A stretch of DNA of 64,000 nucleotides from assembly GCF_009208735.1 (NCBI RefSeq), contig NZ_WFLJ01000017.1, forward strand, positions 62,001 through 126,000. Direction: 5' to 3'. The stretch's first letter is position 1, and each line of letters opens with the position of its first letter. This DNA is from Janthinobacterium rivuli (GTDB lineage Bacteria > Pseudomonadota > Gammaproteobacteria > Burkholderiales > Burkholderiaceae_D). Below, one piece after another: positions 7,291 through 17,367 of the stretch. Position numbers and translations under genes: made by a program. A model generated the notes under the pieces. The model made no database searches, had not been told where the DNA came from, and saw only the letters and a list, made by a program, of their open reading frames with translations.

Positions 7291-8754
7291 ATGAGCCAAC
7301 AGCCGCCATTCAGTACCGCCTCGGGCATCCCCGTCGCCGACAACCAGAATTCCCTCAGCGCCGGCCCCCGCGGCCCGCTGCTGCTGCAAGACTTCCACCT
7401 GATCGAAAAGCTCCAGCATTTCAACCGCGAGCGCATCCCCGAGCGCGTGGTGCACGCGAAAGGCTCGGGCGCCTACGGCACGTTTACCGTCACGCACGAC
7501 ATTTCGCGCTACACCAAGGCCAAGCTGTTCAGTGAGGTAGGCAAGCAGACGGCCACCTTCGCGCGCTTTTCCACCGTGGGTGGCGAACGCGGCAGTGCCG
7601 ATACGGAACGCGACCCGCGCGGCTTCGCCGTGCGTTTCTATACGGAAGAGGGCAACTGGGACCTCGTTGGCAACAACACGCCGATGTTCTTCATCAAGGA
7701 CCCGATCAAGTTCCCCGATTTTGTCCACACGCAGAAGCGCGATCCGCAGAGCAACTTGAAATCGGCCGAGATGATGTTCGACTTCTGGAGCCATGCGCCG
7801 GAAAGCTTGCACCAGGTCACCATGCTGTTCTCGGACCGCGGCACGCCGGACGGCTACCGCCACATGGATGGCTTCGGCAGCCACACGTATAGCCTGATCA
7901 ATGCCGACGGCCAGCGCGTGTACGTGAAATGGCACTTCAAGACGCGCCAGGGCATCAAGAACCTGCCTGCGACGGCAGCGGGCCGCCTGGCCGGTGCCGA
8001 CCCCGACTACGCCCAGCGCGACCTGTTCGGTGCCATCGCACGCGGCGATTTCCCCCAGTGGGAAGTCAAGCTGCAGGTGGCGACGCAGGAGCAACTCGAT
8101 GCATGGGAGCAGCGCACGGGCTGGAACCCGTTCGACCTGACGAAAGTGTGGCCGCATGCGGACTTCCCGCTGCTGCCGGTGGGTATTTTCGAGCTGAACC
8201 GCAACCCGGATAATTACCACGCGGAAGTCGAGCAGGCGGCCTTTTCGCCGGCCAACGCCGTGCCCGGCATGGGATATTCGCCGGACAAGATGCTGCAAGG
8301 CCGCTTGTTTGCCTACCACGACGCCCAGCTGTACCGGGTCGGCACGAACCACCAGCATCTGCCCGTGAACGCGGCCCGCTGCCCCTTCCACAACCAGCAG
8401 CGCGACGGCGGCATGGCCATCCACAATGGCGGCGCGGCGCAAAATTATGCGAACGTGGCGGCGGCAGGCACGCAGCCGCAAGGCCTGGGCCATGGCGAGG
8501 CGGCGCTGGCGCTCGATGGGGGCGCGGCGCGCTACGATGGACGCGGCGTGGAAGACGATTACACGCAGGCCGGGAATCTGTTCCGTTTGATGTCGGCGCA
8601 GGCGAAACAAAATCTGTTCGACAACCTGGCCGGTCCCTTGGGCCAGGTGCGGCCGGAAACCCTGCAGCGTCAGCTGGGACACTTCGACCGGGCCGATCCC
8701 GCCTACGGCGCCGGCGTGCGGGCCGCCTTGCAGGCGCGTGGCGTGACCCTGTAA
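7291..8754 (+). CDS. katA: Monofunctional haem catalase
   Basis: Converts hydrogen peroxide to water and oxygen. The 487-residue length is that of small-subunit (clade 3) catalases. Visible motifs include RVVHAKGSGAYGTF with the distal histidine, FARFSTVGGERGSADTERD, NNTPMFFIKD with the distal asparagine, and RLFAYHDAQLYRVG with the proximal haem-ligand tyrosine. A short C-terminal helical region follows and the protein ends at RGVTL. No signal peptide, so it is cytoplasmic. The start has GAAGGAAAAG upstream. The upstream inverted repeat suggests specific control, but no clear OxyR site (four ATAG-type half sites) could be matched. An 11-bp-stem terminator follows. The symbol is used for the clade, not a proven orthologue. 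Confidence 0.93.
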   Translation: MSQQPPFSTASGIPVADNQNSLSAGPRGPLLLQDFHLIEKLQHFNRERIPERVVHAKGSGAYGTFTVTHDISRYTKAKLFSEVGKQTATFARFSTVGGERGSADTERDPRGFAVRFYTEEGNWDLVGNNTPMFFIKDPIKFPDFVHTQKRDPQSNLKSAEMMFDFWSHAPESLHQVTMLFSDRGTPDGYRHMDGFGSHTYSLINADGQRVYVKWHFKTRQGIKNLPATAAGRLAGADPDYAQRDLFGAIARGDFPQWEVKLQVATQEQLDAWEQRTGWNPFDLTKVWPHADFPLLPVGIFELNRNPDNYHAEVEQAAFSPANAVPGMGYSPDKMLQGRLFAYHDAQLYRVGTNHQHLPVNAARCPFHNQQRDGGMAIHNGGAAQNYANVAAAGTQPQGLGHGEAALALDGGAARYDGRGVEDDYTQAGNLFRLMSAQAKQNLFDNLAGPLGQVRPETLQRQLGHFDRADPAYGAGVRAALQARGVTL

Positions 8755-8764
8755 GTGTGTGTGG

Positions 8765-8794
8765 CAGGCGGAACAATCCTGTTCCGCCTGTTGT
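8765..8794 (+). terminator. Terminator after katA
   Basis: Perfect 11-bp stem CAGGCGGAACA (8765-8775) with TGTTCCGCCTG (8780-8790) and a 4-base loop, followed by TTGTTG. The U tract is weak, so termination may be partial. Confidence 0.7.
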
Positions 8795-8822
8795 TGACAT
8801 AGCACAAATTAAAGCTTGATAT
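8794..8822 (+). promoter_or_regulatory. Possible promoter for the gene at 8925
   Basis: A consensus -35 TTGACA (8794-8799) is followed after 17 bases by TGATAT (8817-8822), a poor -10. The perfect 10-bp palindrome TTGATATCAA (8816-8825) overlaps it and could be an operator. The -10 match is weak. Confidence 0.35.
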
Positions 8823-8924
8823 CAAATATTGCCGTATGGACATATTTGCCGTCCATGCGTAGACTTGTCGGTCTGATGATCGCACCGTCTTCCTGGCGGC
8901 GTCCTGACTAGAAAGTCTTGCAAT

Positions 8925-9308
8925 ATGAATATGGCGAAGCTGTCGGTGCATGGGGATGACCCCACGCTCAAATCCATCCTCGAAGTCTTGCCCACCGATC
9001 CGGAGCGGCAATGGCGCAAGGGCGAGGCGAAGGGCGCGAATCGCGTGCATCTCGATTCCGGCTTCGAAGTGCTGATCGCGCAGGCACCCAAGTCGCAAGT
9101 GTTGCCATCGCGCATACGCAGCTACCTGGCCGAATGCCGCTCGCGCGGCGTCACGTTCACCATGCCGCGTATCGTGGCCGAGCTGCAACTGGAATTGAAC
9201 GGCGACGACACGGTCGATGCGCCGCTCGACCTGTCGCTGGGCGACATGCAGCACCTGACGGAAATGGGCATCAGCCTGAGCCTGGTGACGCGCTGCGCCG
9301 CGGCCTGA
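8925..9308 (+). CDS. Hypothetical cytoplasmic protein, 127 residues
   Basis: I do not recognise this family. The product is soluble with mixed helix and strand, has no signal peptide or membrane segment, and contains a single cysteine near the end (TRCAAA). It carries conserved-looking stretches such as ERQWRKGE and LPSRIRSYLAEC. Coding is supported by codon bias like its neighbours, position between a terminator and a convergent terminator, and a plausible start. A second ATG at codon 3 is equally possible; the Shine-Dalgarno (AGAAAG) is weak. It seems to be a single-gene transcript. Confidence 0.6.
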   Translation: MNMAKLSVHGDDPTLKSILEVLPTDPERQWRKGEAKGANRVHLDSGFEVLIAQAPKSQVLPSRIRSYLAECRSRGVTFTMPRIVAELQLELNGDDTVDAPLDLSLGDMQHLTEMGISLSLVTRCAAA

Positions 9309-9324
9309 TTCCCGTGTGATGTCC

Positions 9325-9359
9325 AAAAAAATGGCCGCCCTGAACAGGCGGCCATTTTT
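9325..9359. terminator. Bidirectional terminator between convergent genes
   Basis: Stem AATGGCCGCC with GGCGGCCATT (9330-9355), flanked by an A run on the left and a T run on the right. It serves the gene ending at 9308 and the minus-strand gene ending at 9362. Confidence 0.85.
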
Positions 9360-9361
9360 CG

Positions 9362-12300
9362 TCACGGTTCTTCGAGTTCGACGGTGAGCATATTGTCGTC
9401 CGGCTTGCGGTCGATCAGCTTGTTGTCGGGATCGATGCCGGCCTTGCCGGGCCGGCTGCCGACGATGACGGTATAGCTCGCTTCGCGCGCCGTCATGCGC
9501 AGGCGTTCGCGCAGCAGCGGATGGCCGTTCGCATCGTCGACGCCGATCTCGATCCAGTCGTGCAGGGGCGCGTCGTGCTCCTCCCCCTGTTCGCCGGCCG
9601 TCAATTTGCCCGCCTGCACCTTCATGGTGACGGCGTACTTGCCATCGCTGCGCTTGACAGCCGTGGCCGACAGGGCGCGGTTGTCGAACAGCACGATTTT
9701 CTCGAACAGGTCGTCGATCAGATAAGCCTGCTCGGGCGGCGTGACCTGGCGCAAGCCCTGGACCAGCGCCGTCACGCTGGGGTACGGCGGGCCTTTCTGG
9801 CCATGTGTCTTGAGCAAGTCGCGCAGCACGCCGTTGACCTTGTCTTCGCCGATGATGTCTTGCAGCAAGTACATGGCCAGGCTGCCCTTGTGGTAGTGGA
9901 TGTAGGGCTGGTTTTCATTCTCGGCCAGCGGCAATTCCTTCTTGCGCTCCTCGCTGCGTCCCATCAGGTATTGATTCAGGTCATAGCGCAGGAAGCGGCG
10001 CATCTTGGCCGGCCCCACGGTTTTCTTCATCACCATCAGGGCCGAATATTCGGCCAGGGTTTCGCTGAGCACGGTGGCGCCTCGTGTATTGCCGCCGACC
10101 AATTGGTGCGCCCACCATTGGTGCGCCACTTCATGCGCCGTGACGTAGAACGGATAGTCGATGTCCTTCGGGTTCTTGTCGTCCACCCTGGCGATGAAGC
10201 CCAGGCCTTCCGAGTACGGAATCGTGTTCGGGAACGATTGCGCAAACGTGGCGTAGCGGGGGAACTCGACGATGCGCAGGATCTTGTGCTGGAAGGGGCC
10301 GAAGTTCTTCGTGTAATACTCGAGCGCCTCCTTGCTGCCGCGCACGAAACGATCGAGGTTGTATTCATGGCCCGGGTGGTAATACACGTCGATGGCCACG
10401 TCTTGCCAGCGCTCGTGCCTGACGGCGTAGCGGGCCGACTGGAAGGCATAGAAATTGAGGATCGGCTGTTCCATCGTGTAATGGAAGTAATGGCGGCCCT
10501 TGGCGATCCAGTCGTTGTCCAGCATGCCCGGCGCGATGGCTGTCTGGCCGTCGACGGTGCTGACGGTGGCGTCAAAGCGGATGCGGTCGGCGTCGTTGCT
10601 GATGTAATTGTCGGCCAGTCCGCGCGCATCGTCGCGCGGCAAGGCCCGTTCGCGCGCGGGCAAGCCGTGTTTCTTGCGGTCGCGCGGGTCCGTCAATTCC
10701 TGTTGTGGCTGGTAACCGATATGCGGCAGCACGGCATTCGTGAAGAAGGTGCCGTTGGCCACCACGGGCGTGTCCTGGCCCAGGCCGAAGACGCCGCGCG
10801 GCGCGTAGCGGATGTCGAAATCGAGGCCCAGGGTGGCGCCCGGCGCCAGCGGCGCGGCCAGGCGGTAGCTGTAAAAGCCCAGCTTGCCGTCATCGAGGCC
10901 GGGATGCACGCGCGTATCGAAACGCAGGCGCATCGTGGAGGTCGGATCTTGCTGCACAAAAATGTGGCTGATCGGCAGGCTGGTCTTGTTTTGCAGCACA
11001 TAGCGGCCCGTCACGGTCAGGGTGCGCTGCGCCGGGTAGATGGCCACGTCGAGTTTCACGTCGGTGATTCTCGGCTGCGGCGTGGCGGCAAACTTGCGGT
11101 ACTGGCGCTCGACGCTGGCGCGGTCCGCGTCGCGGGAAAAATCGGACTGGTAATCGTTGGCCACGTGGAAGACGTAGAACAGCACGGCGCCGGCGCCGAG
11201 GAAGATCACGGCGCCGCCGGCAAAGCTGGCCAGCACGCCTTGCGTCAGGCCGTGGCGCGCCAGGCGCAGGCGGATGCGCCAGCTGTCCTGCGCGCCGCGG
11301 GGCCAGAACAGCAGCGACAGCACCGTCAGCATGACGGCCGCGCCGCTCCAGTACAGCAAGTACCAGCGTTCGCGCAACAAGTAGTGGCCGGCGCCGTTCA
11401 TGGCCGAATACACGAAGTCCGGCGTGCTGCCGTACAGCAGCAGCGGGTCGCCCAGGCCCAGCGAGGAAAAGCTGATGCTGGCGATGTGGTACAGAATCAT
11501 GGCGAAATACGCCAGGTACTTGTGATTGATGACCACCTGCAAGAAGATGGCCAGCACGGCGATCAGCGCGTACGACGGCAGGTGCGACAGGAACAGCGAT
11601 TCCAGGTACAGGCCGGGGGCGAGTTGGTAATAGCCCTTGAAGACCTGGATCGACATGCCGCACAGCATGATGACCAAGCTCAGCAAGGCTTGCAGGCCGA
11701 TCAGCGCAAACAGTTTCGACAGCAGGGGCAGCCAGTTCGGCACGGGCAGGGCGTCGAGCATCAGATGGGTGCCCGTTTCCCGTTCGCGCCACACCAGTTC
11801 GCCCGCGTAAAAGGTGGTAATGATCAGCATGAACAGGGCGAACGAGGCGCTGACCATGTCCAGCACTTTTTCCGTCACCGGATAGGTATTCGTGCCGTAG
11901 AGGGAGCCCATGTCCAGCGCGCCCGCATACATGGTCAGCACGCCGGCCAGCACGATGACGACAAAATAGACGTTCTTGATGGTTTCGCGCAGGTTCAGCC
12001 AGCTCATCTTGACGAGCAGGGCGGCCAGGTTGCGCTGCGCGAAGTCCGGTGTTTCCTGCGTGGACAGCGAGGCGTTCGACAGGCGCAGCGGCACGTCGCC
12101 TTCGCTGCGGCGCTTGCTGGCGCCCGCGTCCGTCGTGGCGTGGAACTGGAAGCGCCAGTAGCCGAGCAGCAAGGCCACCAGGGCGAAGCCGGACCAGATG
12201 GCGCGGTTCAGCAGGTACACGCCCTCCAGGGTCACCAGGCGCGTGTTGCGTTCCGCGTTCGGCCAGTATTCCGTCAGGCGTATCAGCGCCGTGGTGCCGA

Positions 12301-12940
12301 AGGGATCGATCAGGGCGGCCAGGGTCTTGTAGTCGAGGTCGCGCGCCAAGGACGGCGCCACCAGGTAGCCGATCAGCATGACCACCGAGCTGATATACAC
12401 GGGCAGCATGCGCCGCGTCAGGGCCGCGATGACGAAGAAGATGGCGCCGAAGATGAACAGATTGGGCAGCAGGGTAAACACATACGGCATCAAATAGGCC
12501 AGCGCCCGTTGCGGCCCCAGCCGTTCCGGATCGATGCCGGGCAGCCAGGCGCCCAGCCAGGCGCCGATGAGGATGCTGGAAAACACCACCGCCAGCACCA
12601 GATAAGCGCCGAGGAAGCGGCCGAATACGTACTGGTATTTCTTGATCGGCGCGCTGAAGAAGAAATGCTGCATGCCGTATTCGAAATCCTGCTGCACCGA
12701 GCGGCCCATCATGGCGGCCACCACGACGGCGCCGAAGCAGCCCAGCAGGCTGCACGTGAACGCCAGCGAGCGCGGGGCGTTGATCAGGAACTTGCCGCCG
12801 AAACTGATGCTCGCTTCCTTGAAGACGCCGCCGGCGGCGGCCATCCACAGCATGGCCAGCGCCAAAAACATGGCGAAATACACCCAGGTGGACAGCAGCT
12901 TGAGCCGCTGTCGCGCTTCGAAGCGGGCGATGGCAAACAT
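9362..12940 (-). CDS. ABC-2 type permease fused to an M1-family aminopeptidase domain
   Basis: A 1192-residue two-part protein. The N-terminal half (about residues 1-630) has around a dozen hydrophobic segments in two ABC-2-like blocks, beginning [16 protein letters not shown]. The C-terminal half is an extracytoplasmic zinc peptidase domain with HEVAHQWW (H936, E937, H940) and the downstream SETLAEYS glutamate. The frame is open to 13039, but ATG at 12940 has GAGGGGA upstream and lies 11 bp after the stop of the partner ATPase gene. Proteins of this architecture are known in databases as ABC permease/M1 aminopeptidase. Presumably the ATPase at 12951-13844 drives it; the substrate is unknown and might be a peptide cleaved outside the membrane. 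Confidence 0.85.
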   Translation of the reverse strand: MFAIARFEARQRLKLLSTWVYFAMFLALAMLWMAAAGGVFKEASISFGGKFLINAPRSLAFTCSLLGCFGAVVVAAMMGRSVQQDFEYGMQHFFFSAPIKKYQYVFGRFLGAYLVLAVVFSSILIGAWLGAWLPGIDPERLGPQRALAYLMPYVFTLLPNLFIFGAIFFVIAALTRRMLPVYISSVVMLIGYLVAPSLARDLDYKTLAALIDPFGTTALIRLTEYWPNAERNTRLVTLEGVYLLNRAIWSGFALVALLLGYWRFQFHATTDAGASKRRSEGDVPLRLSNASLSTQETPDFAQRNLAALLVKMSWLNLRETIKNVYFVVIVLAGVLTMYAGALDMGSLYGTNTYPVTEKVLDMVSASFALFMLIITTFYAGELVWRERETGTHLMLDALPVPNWLPLLSKLFALIGLQALLSLVIMLCGMSIQVFKGYYQLAPGLYLESLFLSHLPSYALIAVLAIFLQVVINHKYLAYFAMILYHIASISFSSLGLGDPLLLYGSTPDFVYSAMNGAGHYLLRERWYLLYWSGAAVMLTVLSLLFWPRGAQDSWRIRLRLARHGLTQGVLASFAGGAVIFLGAGAVLFYVFHVANDYQSDFSRDADRASVERQYRKFAATPQPRITDVKLDVAIYPAQRTLTVTGRYVLQNKTSLPISHIFVQQDPTSTMRLRFDTRVHPGLDDGKLGFYSYRLAAPLAPGATLGLDFDIRYAPRGVFGLGQDTPVVANGTFFTNAVLPHIGYQPQQELTDPRDRKKHGLPARERALPRDDARGLADNYISNDADRIRFDATVSTVDGQTAIAPGMLDNDWIAKGRHYFHYTMEQPILNFYAFQSARYAVRHERWQDVAIDVYYHPGHEYNLDRFVRGSKEALEYYTKNFGPFQHKILRIVEFPRYATFAQSFPNTIPYSEGLGFIARVDDKNPKDIDYPFYVTAHEVAHQWWAHQLVGGNTRGATVLSETLAEYSALMVMKKTVGPAKMRRFLRYDLNQYLMGRSEERKKELPLAENENQPYIHYHKGSLAMYLLQDIIGEDKVNGVLRDLLKTHGQKGPPYPSVTALVQGLRQVTPPEQAYLIDDLFEKIVLFDNRALSATAVKRSDGKYAVTMKVQAGKLTAGEQGEEHDAPLHDWIEIGVDDANGHPLLRERLRMTAREASYTVIVGSRPGKAGIDPDNKLIDRKPDDNMLTVELEEP

Positions 12941-12950
12941 GGCCGTCCCC

Positions 12951-13844
12951 TCAGTCGCACTGCGGGGCGACGCGGTGGCGCCCGGCAATGGTGGCGAAAT
13001 ACAGGTCTTCCAGGTCGCCGATGGCTTCCTCGAAGCCATCGCCCGGGTCGTCGTCGCTGTAGACGTGGATCAGGGTGCGGCCCGACAGCAGGCGCGTGGA
13101 AATGACGGCGTGGCGCTGCTGGAAGCTGGCCAGCTCCTTTTTCTCGACAAAGCGCGCCCAGATCTTGCAGCTGACTTCGTCGATCAGTTCCTGGGTCTTG
13201 CCGCACAGCAGCAAATGGCCCTTGTTGATGATGGCCATGTTGGCGCACAGGTCGGCCACGTCGGACACGATGTGGGTCGACAGGATCACCGTCTTGTCCT
13301 CGCCGATGTCGGACAGCAGATTGTGGAAGCGCACCCGCTCCTGCGGGTCGAGGCCGGCCGTCGGCTCGTCGACGATGATCAGTTTCGGGTCGCCCAGCAG
13401 GGCTTGCGCGATGCCGAAGCGCTGGCGCATGCCGCCGGAAAAGCCGCCCAGGCGCTGGTGGCGCACGTCGAACAGATTAGTTTGCTGCAACAGGCCATCG
13501 ACGACTTCGCGCCGGCGCGTCCGTTGCGACAGCCCTTTCAAGGTGGCGAAGTGGTCGAGCAGCTCGTAGGCCGTCACTTTCGGGTACAGGCCGAAGTCTT
13601 GCGGCAGGTAGCCCAGCATGCGGCGGATCTCGTCCTTGTCGTCGAGCACGTCGTAGTCGCCGAAGAAGACGGAGCCCGAATCGCATTCCTGCAAGGTGGC
13701 CAGGGTGCGCATCAGGGTCGACTTGCCGGCGCCATTCGGGCCCAGCAAGCCAAACATCCCGGGCGGTATCGTCAGCGACACGTTATCCAGCGCCACCACG
13801 CCATTCGCGTAGGTCTTCGACAATTTGCGAATCTGCAATTCCAT
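12951..13844 (-). CDS. ABC transporter ATP-binding protein, partner of the permease-peptidase
   Basis: A 297-residue cytoplasmic ATPase of the ABC-2 (drug/antibiotic export) class. Walker A is GPNGAGKST (residues about 35-43), the signature is FSGGMRQR, Walker B is [13 protein letters not shown], and the switch histidine is in [11 protein letters not shown]-terminal extension of about 90 residues after the nucleotide-binding domain is typical of this class. It is directly upstream of the permease-M1 fusion (11 bp gap), so the two very likely form one transporter. The start ATG at 13844 is preceded by TTAGGAGTTG, a good Shine-Dalgarno. Confidence 0.9.
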   Translation of the reverse strand: MELQIRKLSKTYANGVVALDNVSLTIPPGMFGLLGPNGAGKSTLMRTLATLQECDSGSVFFGDYDVLDDKDEIRRMLGYLPQDFGLYPKVTAYELLDHFATLKGLSQRTRRREVVDGLLQQTNLFDVRHQRLGGFSGGMRQRFGIAQALLGDPKLIIVDEPTAGLDPQERVRFHNLLSDIGEDKTVILSTHIVSDVADLCANMAIINKGHLLLCGKTQELIDEVSCKIWARFVEKKELASFQQRHAVISTRLLSGRTLIHVYSDDDPGDGFEEAIGDLEDLYFATIAGRHRVAPQCD

Positions 13845-13985
13845 ACAACTCCTAACTCATGCGTTGCTGCCCGATGCGACAGGGCTACTCTATGCTGGCA
13901 TTGTATTGAATTTAAGACGTACTGGGCAGCTGCATGCGATACACGGCATTTTCGCGTGCCCAGAGTGCAGTTGGCGGGGGTGGAC

Positions 13986-14027
13986 GGCGCGCCATCCCGG
14001 GGGAACTGTTTTCCCCGCTGGCGCGCC
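13986..14027. other. Large hairpin between two ABC operons
   Basis: GGCGCGCCA (13986-13994) pairs with TGGCGCGCC (14019-14027), and inside it GGGGGAA pairs roughly with TTTTCCCC. No T run follows on either strand. It lies just after the stop of the minus-strand permease gene, so it may act as a factor-dependent terminator or mRNA 3'-end stabiliser. Confidence 0.5.
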
Positions 14028-14036
14028 GCGTGACGA

Positions 14037-15233
14037 TCAATTACGGAATAGCACCGATTCGCGGTTGAACCACCAGCGGCACAGGGCCAGCAGGGCGCCG
14101 GCGATCACCGTGGTCGAGGCGAGGATCACGCCGAACATGCGGTAATCCATGGTGCCCTTGACCAGTTCCTTCATGGCCAGCGACACATTCGTCAGCGGCA
14201 CCATGGCCCACATCCAGTTCAGTTCGACGCCGGGCAGCATGGCCGCCACCGTGGGCAGGATGACGAACAGCATCAGCGGCGTGATCATGCCGGCCGCTTC
14301 CTTGTAGCTTTTCGCATAGATCGAGATCGACAGCAGCAGCGAGGCGAAGATGGCGGCCGTCGGCACCAGCATCAACGTGACCATGGCCAGGTCCGGCAAG
14401 CCGATGCTGTGCACCAGGATGGCCATGTGGCCTTCCAGCGAACTGCCGAAGATGGCCAGCAGGATGCCCATGCTGCCCACCATCAGCACGGCGGACGTCA
14501 TGCCGACCGTAAACAGCACGAGGAACTTGGCCAGCACGATGGCGCTGCGCGGCACGGGTGCCAGCAGCAGGGTTTCCAGCGTGCCCCGCTCCTTTTCGCC
14601 CGCGCCCAGGTCGATGGCCGGGTACATGGCCGCCGTCAGGCACACCATCAGCAGCAGGTACGGCACCATGCCGCCGATGATGGCGCCCATCTGCTCGCGC
14701 TCGTTGGCCGTCGATTGCTTGTCGAGCACGATGGGATTGAGGGCAAAGGCCAGCTGGGCAGGACTCAGGTTCAAGGTCGAGAGGGCACCTTCGCGCAGTC
14801 CCGTGTTGTAGGCATCGACGATTTCGCGCACGCGCTGGTGCGTCACGTCCACGGAGCTGGCGCTGTTGTAGTGCAGCGTGACCTTGGCCTGTTCTTGTTG
14901 CTTCAACGTATCTTCAAAATGCGACGGGATGACCACGGCGAACTTGATGGTGTCGTCGCCGATGGCGCGGCGGATATCCGCCTCGCTGGCCAGCGGCACT
15001 TCGCGCAGGTTGTGCTGCTGTGCAAAACGCGCGCTCAGGCCCGGCGAATGGTCCTTGCCGAACAGCGCGTAGCGCATTTCCGCCGTCTTGGCGTTCTTGA
15101 ACATATTGTTTGAAACATAAGCGAAGCCGCCAAAGATCAGCGGCATGGCAAAGATGGGGATGAGGATGGTGAAGATCAGCGTCTTGCGGTCGCGCGTGAG
15201 TTCCAGCAACTCTTTCAGATAAATGGTCCACAT
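14037..15233 (-). CDS. ABC-2 type permease, NatB-like
   Basis: A 398-residue integral membrane protein. It has one N-terminal helix (TLIFTILIPIFAMPLIFGGF), a large extracytoplasmic domain of about 150 residues (including DVTHQRVREIVDAYNTGLREG), then five to six helices in the C-terminal half with the motif GAGEKERGTLETLLLAPV typical of NatB and related exporters. NatAB in Bacillus extrudes sodium; substrate identity does not follow from sequence alone. The start codon lies 4 bp after the stop of the ATPase gene, so translation is probably coupled. Confidence 0.85.
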   Translation of the reverse strand: MWTIYLKELLELTRDRKTLIFTILIPIFAMPLIFGGFAYVSNNMFKNAKTAEMRYALFGKDHSPGLSARFAQQHNLREVPLASEADIRRAIGDDTIKFAVVIPSHFEDTLKQQEQAKVTLHYNSASSVDVTHQRVREIVDAYNTGLREGALSTLNLSPAQLAFALNPIVLDKQSTANEREQMGAIIGGMVPYLLLMVCLTAAMYPAIDLGAGEKERGTLETLLLAPVPRSAIVLAKFLVLFTVGMTSAVLMVGSMGILLAIFGSSLEGHMAILVHSIGLPDLAMVTLMLVPTAAIFASLLLSISIYAKSYKEAAGMITPLMLFVILPTVAAMLPGVELNWMWAMVPLTNVSLAMKELVKGTMDYRMFGVILASTTVIAGALLALCRWWFNRESVLFRN

Positions 15234-15237
15234 GGCA

Positions 15238-16026
15238 TCACGCTCCCTGGTTGATGACGCTGACGAAGGCGTCGTACAAGTCCGCGCTGCCGCCCAGATG
15301 GCGCAGCTCGTCGATGGTGCCGTTGAAGGCGGTCGTGCCGCGGTTGATGATGCAGACGCGGTCGCACAGCTTTTCCACCTCGTGCAGGTGGTGCGTGGAA
15401 AAGATCAGCGGCACGCGCAGCGCCTTGTAGCTGGCGATGAAGTCGAGCAGGATCTTGGCCGACATCACGTCCAGGCCCGTCGTCGGCTCGTCGAGGATCA
15501 CCACTTGCGGCTCGTGCACGACGGTGCGGGCGATGGCGCACTTCTGTTTCATGCCCGTCGATAACTGATCGGCCCGCTTGCCGCCGTACTCTTCCATTTG
15601 CAGCAGGGAAAATAATTCGTCGCAGCGGCGTTTCAGCTTGTCGGCCGACATGCCATGCAGGCGGCCAAAGTATTCCACGTTCTCGCGCGCCGTCAGGCGG
15701 CCGTACAAGCCCGTCGAGCCAGACAGGAAACCGATGCTCTGGCGCGCCACCAGCGGTTGCTGCAAGACATCGACGCCGTTCACGAGGGCGCTGCCCGCGT
15801 CCGCCTGCAAGGCCGTCGACAGCAGGCGCAGCGTGGTGGTCTTGCCGGCGCCATTCGGCCCCAGCAGGCCCAGCACTTCGCCGGGGGCGCAACTGAAACT
15901 GACGTCGCGCACGGCGTGAAACCAGCCCTCGTATTCGCGCGGATCGCTGACGTGCATGGCCTTGCCCTTGTGGGGCGGCATGCGGAAACGTTTTGCCAAG
16001 TGCTTGACCTCAATCATGTGCTTCAT
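15238..16026 (-). CDS. ABC transporter ATP-binding protein, NatA-like
   Basis: About 262 residues. Walker [14 protein letters not shown], signature LSTGMKQK, Walker [14 protein letters not shown] and switch [10 protein letters not shown] are all present. Before the first strand of the fold there is an insert [16 protein letters not shown] characteristic of a subset of NatA-like ATPases. The open frame extends to 16056, but ATG at 16026 (MKHMIEV) or 16017 (MIEVKHL) better matches family N-termini. It forms an operon with the permease that follows. The two neighbouring ABC systems share class but are not close paralogues. Confidence 0.87.
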   Translation of the reverse strand: MKHMIEVKHLAKRFRMPPHKGKAMHVSDPREYEGWFHAVRDVSFSCAPGEVLGLLGPNGAGKTTTLRLLSTALQADAGSALVNGVDVLQQPLVARQSIGFLSGSTGLYGRLTARENVEYFGRLHGMSADKLKRRCDELFSLLQMEEYGGKRADQLSTGMKQKCAIARTVVHEPQVVILDEPTTGLDVMSAKILLDFIASYKALRVPLIFSTHHLHEVEKLCDRVCIINRGTTAFNGTIDELRHLGGSADLYDAFVSVINQGA

Positions 16027-16165
16027 CCATTTAACGGTGAAGAACGAGAGTAGCATGCAAAAAATGTAACTTGCAAGGTGGAAATATCGTTTGGTCTATT
16101 GAAAAAAACAGCATCTTCATGCAAGCTGGCCCGGTGGGCGCCGGCGGACGGCGCGGGAGAGCGCA

Positions 16166-16597
16166 ATGCAAACGATCGATCAGGCGATGCAGGACAAGGT
16201 ACTGGCCGTGGCGCGAGCCGGCATGACCAGCGCCGAAGCCATCGGTTTCTTCCGCGTCAGCCTGGGCCTGTATTATCTGGCCGGCCTGATGACGGAAGAA
16301 ACCCTCGATTTCAAGCAGATCGACGCGCAGTACAACCGCTTCATTTACCACTCGATTGGTGGCGGGCACAGCATCGCCAGCGTGCTGCAATTCATGAGCG
16401 GCGAGAAAGTCTTGCGCGTGCTGCAATCGGAGCGTTTTCGCACCGCGTTTGCCGAGCATTGCCCGGACATTCCCGTCGACAGTATTTTCTTCCTGATTTC
16501 ATTGAACCTGGGCGTGGCGAAAAGCCTGTCCGGCCTGGACGCCGTCGGCCCCGTGGTGGACTGGATCGAACAGGAAAAAGCGCGCACAAGTCAATAA
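16166..16597 (+). CDS. Hypothetical protein, 143 residues, helical
   Basis: Not a family I recognise. The start has GGGAGAG about 5 bases upstream. The product is mainly alpha-helical with a hydrophobic patch SIFFLISLNLGV but no convincing transmembrane span, and no signal peptide. It is divergent from the NatAB-like operon and 87 bp upstream of coq7 on the same strand, though coq7 has its own -10. Codon usage matches the neighbours. Confidence 0.6.
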   Translation: MQTIDQAMQDKVLAVARAGMTSAEAIGFFRVSLGLYYLAGLMTEETLDFKQIDAQYNRFIYHSIGGGHSIASVLQFMSGEKVLRVLQSERFRTAFAEHCPDIPVDSIFFLISLNLGVAKSLSGLDAVGPVVDWIEQEKARTSQ

Positions 16598-16647
16598 AGC
16601 CCCGCTCACCCTGCGCGCGGCGTGGGGACGGCTGGCCCCGATGGTCC

Positions 16648-16653
16648 TATAAT
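16648..16653 (+). promoter_or_regulatory. Consensus -10 (TATAAT) for coq7
   Basis: TATAAT at 16648-16653. The -35 region 17 bases upstream (GGGACG) is weak. Transcription would start near 16660, just upstream of the candidate start codons at 16670 and 16685. Confidence 0.5.
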
Positions 16654-16684
16654 TCATGCTTTACTACTCATGAGCATAGCCACG

Positions 16685-17329
16685 ATGACCGCGCACCGCC
16701 ATTTTGACCCCCTGGATCGTTTGATTGTTGGCGCCGACAAGGCCCTGCGCGTCATGGCGGGCGTGGCCTCGGCCTCGCGCCCCACGCCGGCCGCGCATGC
16801 GCCCGATGCGGAACTGAGCCCGGCCGAGCAGCGCCACAGCGCCGGCCTGATGCGCGTCAACCATGTGGGCGAAGTGTGCGCGCAAGCGCTGTACAACTCG
16901 CAGGCGCGCTATGCGCACAGCCCGGCCATCCGCGCCCAGTTCGACGAGGCGGGACGCGAAGAGGAAGACCACCTGGCCTGGACGGCGCAGCGCCTGACGG
17001 AGCTGGGCTCGCGTCTGAGCCTGCTCAATCCCCTCTGGTACGCGGGTTCGTTTGCCCTGGGCACCATCGCCGCGCGCATGGGCGACGGCCGCAGCCTGGG
17101 TTTTGTGGTGGAAACGGAACGCCAGGTGGAAGCGCACCTGGCCAGCCACTTGCAGGAATTGCCGCCGCAGGACGCGAAATCGCGCGCCATCGTCAGGCAG
17201 ATGGCCATCGACGAGGTGGAGCACGGCGCCGCGGCCCAGCGACTGGGCGCCATCGATACCCCGGCGCCAGTGAAGGCGCTAATGGGGCTGATGGGTAAAG
17301 TGATGACGAAAACCGCCTACTACGTATAA
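16685..17329 (+). CDS. coq7: Demethoxyubiquinone hydroxylase
   Basis: Di-iron monooxygenase of ubiquinone synthesis that hydroxylates 2-polyprenyl-3-methyl-6-methoxy-1,4-benzoquinone. Ferritin-like fold with the expected ligands: [14 protein letters not shown] (first Glu), EEDHLAWT (E-x2-H), ETERQVE (Glu) and IDEVEHG (second E-x2-H). Length is 214 residues from 16685; starting at ATG 16670 would add five residues and cannot be excluded. A GTG at 16622 would lie upstream of the promoter and is rejected. It is peripheral to the inner membrane in the Coq complex. No other ubiquinone genes are adjacent. Confidence 0.93.
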   Translation: MTAHRHFDPLDRLIVGADKALRVMAGVASASRPTPAAHAPDAELSPAEQRHSAGLMRVNHVGEVCAQALYNSQARYAHSPAIRAQFDEAGREEEDHLAWTAQRLTELGSRLSLLNPLWYAGSFALGTIAARMGDGRSLGFVVETERQVEAHLASHLQELPPQDAKSRAIVRQMAIDEVEHGAAAQRLGAIDTPAPVKALMGLMGKVMTKTAYYV

Positions 17330-17336
17330 ATAAGCG

Positions 17337-17364
17337 ATAAAAAAGGCGCTCCGTGGAGCGCCTT
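17337..17364 (-). terminator. Terminator of the OsmC-family gene
   Basis: Stem AAGGCGCTCC (17343-17352) with GGAGCGCCTT (17355-17364). Read on the minus strand it is followed by six T, so it ends the minus-strand gene. On the plus strand there is no T run. Confidence 0.8.
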
Positions 17365-17367
17365 GGA

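Noticed and set aside
9521-13105. A 1194-residue open frame on the plus strand
   Set aside because: It lies fully antisense to the ABC permease-M1 gene, has Arg/His/Gln/Ala-rich low-complexity content and no motif. High GC in third codon positions keeps the antisense frame open.
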